10,125 bases of DNA, taken from positions 1-10,125 of the forward strand of contig QWPU01000091.1 in assembly GCA_003671065.1 (NCBI GenBank), read 5' to 3'. Below the pieces are notes generated by a model, which worked only from the letters and a program-made list of their open reading frames with translations, searched no databases and was not told where the DNA came from. Below, piece by piece: positions 1 through 5,657 of the stretch (its first letter is position 1; every line of letters begins with the position of its first letter). Origin of the DNA: Planctomycetota bacterium. GTDB taxonomy: Bacteria; Planctomycetota; Phycisphaerae; Phycisphaerales; SM1A02. A program made the translations under genes and the position numbers.

Positions 1-154
1 CCAAGAGCGGACCCGCGTACAAACCGATCTGCTCCGCCCGCCGCGATCCGTCGTCAATCTCGGTTTCAAGCTCTTGCCCCGCGTCGGTCTCTGCATCGGC
101 ACGAGTGAGGGCTGGCTGATCGCGCTCGTTCGGGCGGGGCGGAGTGAGTGTCAT
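1..154 (-). CDS. N-terminal fragment of a probable membrane protein, possibly a DASS/SLC13-type anion symporter
   Basis: Reading the minus strand from the ATG at 154-152 gives 51 codons with no stop before the left edge. The protein starts MTLTPPRPNERDQPALTRAD, continues as an acidic hydrophilic stretch, and ends RRAEQIGLYAGPLL at the edge. That ending resembles the start of the first membrane helix in DASS/SLC13 sodium-dependent anion (dicarboxylate, sulfate or phosphate) symporters, which often begin with an arginine followed by IGL..GPLL. A polar N-terminal extension before that helix would be normal. Only the beginning is visible, so the assignment rests on about a dozen residues and could be wrong; another polytopic membrane protein is possible. 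The gene diverges from the one starting at 364. No clear ribosome binding site precedes the ATG. Confidence 0.5.
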   Translation of the reverse strand, partial: MTLTPPRPNERDQPALTRADAETDAGQELETEIDDGSRRAEQIGLYAGPLL

Positions 155-363
155 AACGCGAACGATACCGCGGCGCGCGCGAGGTCAACTTCTAGAAAAC
201 TCTGAAGCGAGACTTGTCCCCGCTCGATCACGAGCCAGTATTGGACAGGCGAGAATTCATCACTGCGTTTGTGCGCGGAAATGCAATAGCGACGGAGGTT
301 TCACCGTTGGGGACTCACGCTTCTCATCGACAACTCGCCGTTGCAAATCTTAATTGGACAGAC
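155..363. other. Divergent intergenic region
   Basis: About 209 bases separate the divergent starts at 154 (minus) and 364 (plus), so promoters for both genes should lie here. I see no convincing -35/-10 pair in either direction. The one clear signal is CGGAGG at 293-298, a good Shine-Dalgarno match placed 8 bases before an in-frame TTG at 307. An open frame extends upstream from 364 to an ATG at 214, but its translation has no signal peptide or domain character and I treat it as untranslated. Confidence 0.5.
294..298 (+). promoter_or_regulatory. Shine-Dalgarno-like GGAGG before an alternative TTG start
   Basis: GGAGG is followed after 8 bases by TTG (307-309), which is in frame with the ATG at 364. 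If used, this start would add 19 residues to the N-terminus of the cytochrome gene and give its signal peptide an n-region of more than 30 residues. The ATG at 364 has no such site but gives a conventional signal peptide. The motif may be coincidental, because the other starts in this window mostly lack Shine-Dalgarno sites. Confidence 0.3.
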
Positions 364-3081
364 ATGAACTTTTCACAAACGCGTTCGAGCCACTCGCTCA
401 ATTCCGCCTGCGTTCTTGCAGTTGCGCTCGCCGCGCTCCTCACCGTTGCGCGCCCAACCGTTGCGCAGAGCTTCGTCAACTTTGAGTCGCCGCAGTCGCA
501 TCCGATCGACATCACGCCTGACGGCACGACCTTGCTTGCCGTCAACACCGCCGATGGTCAACTCGAACTCTTCGATCTCATCCGCGGTCTTCCCGTGCGC
601 CGCGGATCAGTCGCAGTCGGCGTCGATCCCGTGTCGGTACGCGTGCGCAACAACACTGAAGCGTGGGTTGTGAATCAAGTGTCCGATTCAGTCAGCGTGG
701 TTGACATCGCGTCGATGCGCGTCACGCGCACGATTCTCATCGGTGACGAACCCGCCGACATCTGTTTCACCACCAAGCCTTCGCGCGCATTTGTGTCGCT
801 TGCGGTTTCATCGAAACTCGTGAGTTTCGATCCAAGCCTCGCGACGCCTGTGCTCACTTCCACCACAATTCTCGGTGCGCAACCACGCGCGTTGGCGACG
901 AGTCCTGATGGCACGAAGGTGTATCTCGCGGTGTTTGAATCGGGCAACAAGACCACGATCATTCCGCGCACAGTCGTCAACAGCACGGCTGGTCCGTATG
1001 CAGGCGTGAATCCGCCGCCAAACTCTGGCACTGCGTTTGATCCGCCGCGCACCGTTGGTCAGGCGAATCCGCCGCGCGTTGCGCACATTGCCCGCAAGAA
1101 CGCGGCCAACCAGTGGATCGATGACAACGGCCGCAACTGGACCAATCAAATCACCTGGGGCGTTGTCGACAACGATCTCGCGATCATCAACAGCAGCACG
1201 CTCGCGACCACCTATGTCACGGGACTTATGACATGCGTGGCAAGCGTTGGCGTCGCGCCGAACGGAACGATCCTCACCGTTGGCATTGAAGCGCGCAACG
1301 AGATTCGCTTTGAACCAAAGCTCGATGGAAAGTTCGCGAAGATGATGGGCGCGTTTGTTCCTGCTGGCGGCACGGGCACGCCGACACTCACTGATCTCAA
1401 TCCGCACTTGACCTACGCGACTTCGAGCATTCCTGAAATGCAACGCTATCAATCGATTGGTGATCCGCGCGGCGTCGCGTGGCTTCCCGACAGCAGCATC
1501 GCGTTCACTGCAGCGCTCGGTTCAAACTGCGTCATCGCACTTTCGCCGACTGGCGCGCGCATCGCGAAGATCAGTGTGGGTGAAGGACCAAGCGGCGTTG
1601 TCACTTCACCGAGCGGCGCGTTTGTCTATGCGCTCAATCGCTTCGAAGGAAGTGTGAGCGCGATCAATACGACTTCGCTCTCAGAAACTGGACGCGCTTC
1701 GTTTCATGACGCGACGCCGTCATCGGTGAAAGTCGGTCGCAAGTTTCTCTTCGACACCAATCTCACATCAGGACTCGGTCACACCTCATGCGCGACATGC
1801 CACATCGATGGCCGCAGCGATCGCGTCGCGTGGGATCTTGGCGATCCTACAGGTGTTGTTCAAGTGTTTGACGAAACCTGTCAAGTGCCAGGCTGCATTG
1901 CGTGGCATCCGATGAAGGGACCGATGACGACGCAGACGCTGCAGAGCATCATCGGCAACGAGCCATTCCACTGGCGCGGCGAGAAAGATGACCTCAGCGA
2001 ATTCAATGTCGCCTTCACGCATCTGCAAGGTCGCGACGCGGAAATCACCGCGAGCGAAATGGCATCGCTCTCAAACTACCTGAATTCGCTGGCGTTTCCG
2101 CCAAATCCACATCGCAACCTCGACAACTCGCTGAAGACCTCACTGCCGATCTTTGGCGGCGTGGTCACGGGTCTTGGCGGCACCGGCAATCCCGTGACGG
2201 GCCAAACCATCTTCAACACTTCGCAGATTTTCGGCGCGCCTCCAGGACTCACCTGCCTCAATTGCCATTCGGGTGTGGCGGGTTCGAACAATATCGTTGA
2301 CATTCCCGCGCCTGGCGGCGAAGCGCAAAATCGCAAGAACGCGCCGCTGCGTGATGTGTGGCGTAAGACTGGCGCCAATCGCGCGTCAACTACTGCGCTG
2401 CGCGGATTTGGTTTTGATCACAACGGTGAAGAAGCGACGCTGCAAGATCTGCTGTCGATTGGCTTCGCGTTTCCTGCGGGCACAACAGGTGCGCAGCAAC
2501 GACGCGATGTTGAAGCGTTCTGTCTCTCGTTTGGTTCAGCGACACACGCCGCTGTTGGCGCACAGACGACCGCGACTGGTGTGAACAACGACACGGCGCG
2601 CATCAACTCATTCATCGCGCTTGCGAATGCAAACGCGCTTGGACTCATCGTGAAAGGAAATGTCGGCGGCGTCGCGCGTGGATATCTCTTCGTGAGCGGC
2701 GCGTTCAAGAGTGATCGTGCGTTGGACGCAACGCTCTCGTCCGCTGCGCTCCTTGCCCTCGCCGCGAGCAACAGCGAACTGACCTACACGCTGGTGCCCG
2801 CTGGTTCGCAAACGCGGCTCGGTATTGATCGCGACCTCGACGGCTTCTTCGATCGCGATGAACTCGATCGTGGCAGCGACCCAGCGGACGCGTCGAGCGT
2901 TCCTGGCGCATGCGTCGCGGACATCTCGCCCGCGGTGCCTGATCAAGTCGTCAACGGTGGTGATCTCGCGGCGCTGCTGGGCGGTTGGGGATCATCAGGA
3001 AGTACCGATCTCGACAACAGTGGCACGACCGACGCGGCCGACCTTGCGCAGCTGCTCGCTGCGTGGGGAAATTGCCCGTAA
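364..3081 (+). CDS. Secreted beta-propeller di-heme cytochrome c (MauG/peroxidase-like) with calcium-loop and dockerin-like C-terminus
   Basis: The 905-residue protein starts with a signal peptide: hydrophobic residues about 16-30, probable cleavage after TVA at 34. Residues about 45-460 are rich in YVTN-type propeller repeats (PDGTTLLAVNTADGQLELFD; NTEAWVVNQVSDSVSVVDI; SPDGTKVYLAV). Two c-type heme sites follow, CATCH at 476-480 and CLNCH at 631-635. Between them are HPMKGPMTTQTLQ (from 515) and EPFHWRG (533-539), which are typical of di-heme proteins related to MauG and bacterial cytochrome c peroxidases. An Asp-rich loop, GIDRDLDGFFDRDELDRG (from 820), resembles thrombospondin type 3/EF-hand calcium sites. 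The tail has two dockerin-like units (GGDLAALLGGWG from 865) between Cys850 and Cys904. It probably acts outside the inner membrane in electron transfer or oxidation; the substrate is unknown. I chose ATG 364 because the signal peptide follows directly. A TTG at 307 is the alternative. The next gene lies 95 bases downstream on the same strand. Confidence 0.85.
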   Translation: MNFSQTRSSHSLNSACVLAVALAALLTVARPTVAQSFVNFESPQSHPIDITPDGTTLLAVNTADGQLELFDLIRGLPVRRGSVAVGVDPVSVRVRNNTEAWVVNQVSDSVSVVDIASMRVTRTILIGDEPADICFTTKPSRAFVSLAVSSKLVSFDPSLATPVLTSTTILGAQPRALATSPDGTKVYLAVFESGNKTTIIPRTVVNSTAGPYAGVNPPPNSGTAFDPPRTVGQANPPRVAHIARKNAANQWIDDNGRNWTNQITWGVVDNDLAIINSSTLATTYVTGLMTCVASVGVAPNGTILTVGIEARNEIRFEPKLDGKFAKMMGAFVPAGGTGTPTLTDLNPHLTYATSSIPEMQRYQSIGDPRGVAWLPDSSIAFTAALGSNCVIALSPTGARIAKISVGEGPSGVVTSPSGAFVYALNRFEGSVSAINTTSLSETGRASFHDATPSSVKVGRKFLFDTNLTSGLGHTSCATCHIDGRSDRVAWDLGDPTGVVQVFDETCQVPGCIAWHPMKGPMTTQTLQSIIGNEPFHWRGEKDDLSEFNVAFTHLQGRDAEITASEMASLSNYLNSLAFPPNPHRNLDNSLKTSLPIFGGVVTGLGGTGNPVTGQTIFNTSQIFGAPPGLTCLNCHSGVAGSNNIVDIPAPGGEAQNRKNAPLRDVWRKTGANRASTTALRGFGFDHNGEEATLQDLLSIGFAFPAGTTGAQQRRDVEAFCLSFGSATHAAVGAQTTATGVNNDTARINSFIALANANALGLIVKGNVGGVARGYLFVSGAFKSDRALDATLSSAALLALAASNSELTYTLVPAGSQTRLGIDRDLDGFFDRDELDRGSDPADASSVPGACVADISPAVPDQVVNGGDLAALLGGWGSSGSTDLDNSGTTDAADLAQLLAAWGNCP

Positions 3082-3164
3082 CGGCGCGTTGGTGGCAATC
3101 GCAACAACCTCTGCTCGTTGTTAGGATCTGATCCTCTGTGTCAAATCCAACTCACTTGCTCCAA

Positions 3165-3170
3165 AAAAGG
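3165..3170 (+). promoter_or_regulatory. Ribosome binding site that decides the start at 3177
   Basis: AAAAGG lies 6 bases before the ATG at 3177. An in-frame GTG at 3138 would add 13 residues (MSNPTHLLQKRYR) ahead of the signal peptide and has no comparable site. The ATG also gives a conventional signal peptide, so it is preferred. Confidence 0.55.
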
Positions 3171-3176
3171 TATCGC

Positions 3177-4106
3177 ATGATTTCTTCACGCACTCTCGCT
3201 CGCGTTCTCGTCGGCAGCCTCGCCCTGTCGGTCATCTCGGTCGCCTCTGCACAAGAAGGCACCTTTCCACCCGCAGGTGGTCAGCGTCAACCAGGACAGG
3301 GTCAGGCTCCTGGTCAGGCTCCTGGTCAAGGTCAAGGTCAACGCGGTGGCGGCGATCCAGCAGTCCTCGTGCAACGCATGATGTCGCAAGATGCCAACGG
3401 CGACGGCAAGCTCTCGCGGGATGAACTTCCTGAAGCGCAAGCAGCTCGCATGTTTGATCGCGGCGACACCAACAAGGACGGCTTCCTTGAAATCGCGGAG
3501 ATCGAAGTCATTGCGAAAGAAGGCGCGATGCGCGGCGGTCAAGGTGGACAAGGTGGTCAGGGCGCACCTGGACAAGGCGGTCCTGGTGGTCAAGGTGGTC
3601 AAGGTGGCCGCGCTCCCGCAAACTTCGAAGGTTCGATGAAGCAAGCCAACGGCGGCTACAAAGCGCTCGCAGCATCGAAGCTCGACGCGAGCTCGCTCAA
3701 TCAAGATCTCGACGCGGTGCAGCGTTTGCAGATGGGACTCGTCGGCTCGAAGGCTGGCATCGCCAGTGTGCCGATGTCGCCTGCTGCGAAGGCGAAGTAT
3801 GGCGAAGACATGGCTGGCTACACCAAGGCTTTCCGCAAGACGATCCTCGACGCAGTGAGCGTCACCGTCGCGCTCGAAGTGTCGATTCTCGAAGGAAACA
3901 CTGCAGCTTCGAAGGCACTGCTGACCAAACTCCATGACTCTGAAGAGAGCGGACATAAGCTCTTCCAAGTGGAAGAGGCAGAAGGTGCAGAGGGTGCAGA
4001 AGGCGCCGCAGCACCAGCCGCCCCGCGCGAAGGCCGTGGCGGTCGTCGGCAGCGCGAGCAAGGTGCGCCCGCAGCACCTGCGACTCCGGCAGCTCCAGGC
4101 AACTAA
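3177..4106 (+). CDS. Secreted EF-hand protein with cytochrome b562-like helical domain
   Basis: The 309-residue protein begins with a signal peptide (MISSRTLARVLVGSLALSVI, cleavage probably after ASA near residue 25). A Pro/Gly/Gln-rich stretch follows, then two EF-hand calcium loops, DANGDGKLSRDE (72-83) and DTNKDGFLEIAE (97-108), each with Asp at position 1 and acidic position 12. A second Gly/Gln linker (about 119-145) leads to an alpha-helical domain of roughly 115 residues. This domain starts at MKQANGGYKAL (Met154) and ends at ESGHKLF (His260). An N-terminal Met plus a His in a final GHxxF/R-type helix is the axial heme-ligand pattern of the cytochrome b562 four-helix bundle, so non-covalent heme binding is inferred. 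The tail (about 264-309) is Ala/Glu/Gly, then Pro/Ala/Arg-rich low complexity. It lies 95 bases after the di-heme cytochrome gene and is followed by a strong terminator, so the two may be co-transcribed. The EF-hands are secure; the b562 assignment is moderate. Confidence 0.8.
   Translation: MISSRTLARVLVGSLALSVISVASAQEGTFPPAGGQRQPGQGQAPGQAPGQGQGQRGGGDPAVLVQRMMSQDANGDGKLSRDELPEAQAARMFDRGDTNKDGFLEIAEIEVIAKEGAMRGGQGGQGGQGAPGQGGPGGQGGQGGRAPANFEGSMKQANGGYKALAASKLDASSLNQDLDAVQRLQMGLVGSKAGIASVPMSPAAKAKYGEDMAGYTKAFRKTILDAVSVTVALEVSILEGNTAASKALLTKLHDSEESGHKLFQVEEAEGAEGAEGAAAPAAPREGRGGRRQREQGAPAAPATPAAPGN
3293..3343 (+). repeat. Short direct repeats coding a Pro/Gly/Gln linker
   Basis: CAGGCTCCTGGT occurs twice in tandem, followed by tandem GGTCAA units. 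This codes GQAPGQAPGQGQGQ just after the signal peptide and before the EF-hands. It is probably a flexible spacer in which copy number could vary by slippage. Confidence 0.6.
3534..3609 (+). repeat. GGTCAAGGT-type repeats coding a Gly/Gln linker
   Basis: Imperfect GGTCAAGGT/GGACAAGGT units code GGQGGQGGQ, interrupted by APGQGGPG. The stretch lies between the EF-hand pair and the b562-like domain and looks like a disordered hinge. Confidence 0.6.
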
Positions 4107-4155
4107 GTTCTTGCGGGCGAAGTTACTTCGCTCCAACGACTAACTCTAAGACACA

Positions 4156-4194
4156 CGCGCGGCGGCACACTTCAGTGCCGCCGCGCGTTTTTTT
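4156..4194 (+). terminator. Rho-independent terminator of the 364-4106 unit
   Basis: CGCGCGGCGGCAC (4156-4168) pairs perfectly over 13 bp with GTGCCGCCGCGCG (4175-4187) across a 6-base loop (ACTTCA). Seven Ts (4188-4194) follow on the plus strand. It begins 49 bases after the stop at 4106. There is no matching T-run in the minus direction, so it should not end the converging operon. Confidence 0.92.
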
Positions 4195-4275
4195 GATCGA
4201 TTGATTTCTGCGCGCTCGCGAAAGCCTGCACGGGGCGCCTACCCCGATGCGTGTGAATAGCGCCGTAGCCGCGGC

Positions 4276-5619
4276 TCAGCGCATCCAACTATCGAGCCAC
4301 TCATCCTCGCGACCAAGTCCGCGACGCGACCACTCCGAACTACTCGGTCGCGGCAGGAGCACGATGAGTCCGAGCACGATGAGCAGTGCGCCAGGAATCG
4401 CACGCGCGAATACGAAATCAAACTGCGACGCCGCAAGCGTTCCCGCGAGCGCCGCGATACTCACGGCCGCGAGTGGTTCACCGCGCAAGCGCCGCAGCGC
4501 CGTGCGGATGCCGATGATTCCAACGATGACGAGACAACCCAATCCAACAACGCCCGATGTGTAGAGCACATCGAGTTCGCTGTTGTGGCTGTAGTTCACA
4601 CGCGTGTCATCGAGAATGCTCTGCATTGCAATAGTCGGCGTTGGAGTCTGCGCGATTCTCGCTTCAACATCGTCGCGCCACGCAAGCCGACCGTGTCCAA
4701 AGAATGGCCGATCGGGGATGCCCGCGATCGTCTGCCGCCAGAGTTCAAGACGACTCGATGAGAGGTAGTTCAGCGTGTCATATGTGTCGTAGGCGTGCGA
4801 CTTAGTTGTTTCGCGTTGGTGGAGCGACTTTGCAACTGCGCCGCCCATCGATGCGCTTATAACGAAACTAATCACGGCGACGATTGGAACGATGACAACA
4901 ATCATGAGGCGCGTGCGTTGCGTGAACTCTCGCCAGAGCATGAGCAGCAACACGATGAGCGCCACGATCGAACCAACGACTGGCGCGCGTTGCGTCATGG
5001 ACGCTTGCATGCCGAGCGTCGAGAGACCGAGCATCACACCGATGCAGCGAACTCGAATGTTTGCGCTCGCTAACGCAGCAAATCCCGCGACGACTCCAAC
5101 GGTAAGCACCCACGCGGCGCCGTCAGTGATTTCAATCGGCACTTCTGATTCGTAGATGAAGCGTCCACACATCCGACCAAACGAAATCACGACCGCCGCG
5201 AACGCGCCGATCGCAAGCCCCGCCAGCATCAACCGCCAACGATGTAACACAGGCAGCACGAGCAACGGCACCATGAACAATCGCTTTGGAAGTGCATCGC
5301 TCCACGCGTCGCACTGCGTTGAGCACATCGTCGCGATCGCGGTCACCATGATGAACAGCACGAACCACAACACCACGGGCTCTCGCAACGCTGCGCGATA
5401 GACCCGCAAAGTCGCAGGCAATCGAAACACGCACGCGAACAGCGCGATCCCAAACAACACGCCTTCAAGCGGGCGAAACAGCGCGATCGATGCGCACCAC
5501 CCCGCGCAACACCACGCGAGCAACCTCGTGCGCGTGACATCGCCTCGCTCGTATTCCTCGAGTTCATCCGTGAGCGAGCGGGTCCTCCATGGCAACGCCA
5601 AGAGGCCCGCGCCTCGCAT
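4276..5619 (-). CDS. O-antigen ligase / Wzy polymerase-type polytopic membrane protein
   Basis: The 447-residue protein has roughly eleven hydrophobic segments between residues 33 and 422. It also has a large hydrophilic loop at about 260-350, the layout of the WaaL/Wzy_C family. That family transfers lipid-linked glycans, or polymerises them, on the periplasmic face of the inner membrane. Family-like residues are Arg211 (MTQRAPVVG, at a membrane edge), Arg290 in SSRLELWRQTIAGIPDRPFF, GHG at 308-310, and His345 in NYSHNSELDVLYTSGVVGLG. Arginines plus a loop histidine are what matter in characterised WaaL enzymes. Sequence alone cannot separate ligase from polymerase. The gene starts 38 bases after the stop of the upstream secreted protein on the same strand, so co-transcription is likely. 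No glycosyltransferase or flippase gene is visible here. No good Shine-Dalgarno precedes the ATG at 5619, and no terminator is evident after the stop. Confidence 0.82.
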   Translation of the reverse strand: MRGAGLLALPWRTRSLTDELEEYERGDVTRTRLLAWCCAGWCASIALFRPLEGVLFGIALFACVFRLPATLRVYRAALREPVVLWFVLFIMVTAIATMCSTQCDAWSDALPKRLFMVPLLVLPVLHRWRLMLAGLAIGAFAAVVISFGRMCGRFIYESEVPIEITDGAAWVLTVGVVAGFAALASANIRVRCIGVMLGLSTLGMQASMTQRAPVVGSIVALIVLLLMLWREFTQRTRLMIVVIVPIVAVISFVISASMGGAVAKSLHQRETTKSHAYDTYDTLNYLSSSRLELWRQTIAGIPDRPFFGHGRLAWRDDVEARIAQTPTPTIAMQSILDDTRVNYSHNSELDVLYTSGVVGLGCLVIVGIIGIRTALRRLRGEPLAAVSIAALAGTLAASQFDFVFARAIPGALLIVLGLIVLLPRPSSSEWSRRGLGREDEWLDSWMR

Positions 5620-5657
5620 CGGTCTCAGATCAACTCGCAGCAGTGAACGCCGATCGC

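Noticed and set aside
214..363. N-terminal extension of the cytochrome gene to the ATG at 214
   Set aside because: The extra 50 residues are polar, have no domain character and would bury the signal peptide in the interior.
808..1452. 214-codon minus-strand open frame inside the di-heme cytochrome gene
   Set aside because: The translation is Arg/Ala/His-rich with no domain, and it lies opposite a well-supported propeller region; it is a codon-bias shadow.
1879..1896. Cys506-QVPG-Cys511 as a third heme site or iron site
   Set aside because: The spacing is CXXXXC with no following His, so it is not a CXXCH motif; a disulfide is more likely.
3103..3136. Small inverted repeats (AACAAC/GTTGTT and AGGAT/ATCCT) between the two heme-protein genes
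   Set aside because: The stems are 5-6 bp, AT-containing and without a T-run; they are too weak to call a terminator or operator.
3186..4136. 316-codon open frame on the minus strand opposite the EF-hand protein gene
   Set aside because: Its translation is Leu/Arg/Cys/Thr-rich with no recognisable domain, and it mirrors the codon bias and Gly/Gln repeats of the plus-strand gene, which has a signal peptide, EF-hands and a ribosome binding site.
4231..4246. CGGGG...CCCCG hairpin as the terminator of the minus-strand operon
   Set aside because: The stem is only 5 bp and no T-run follows in the minus-strand direction.
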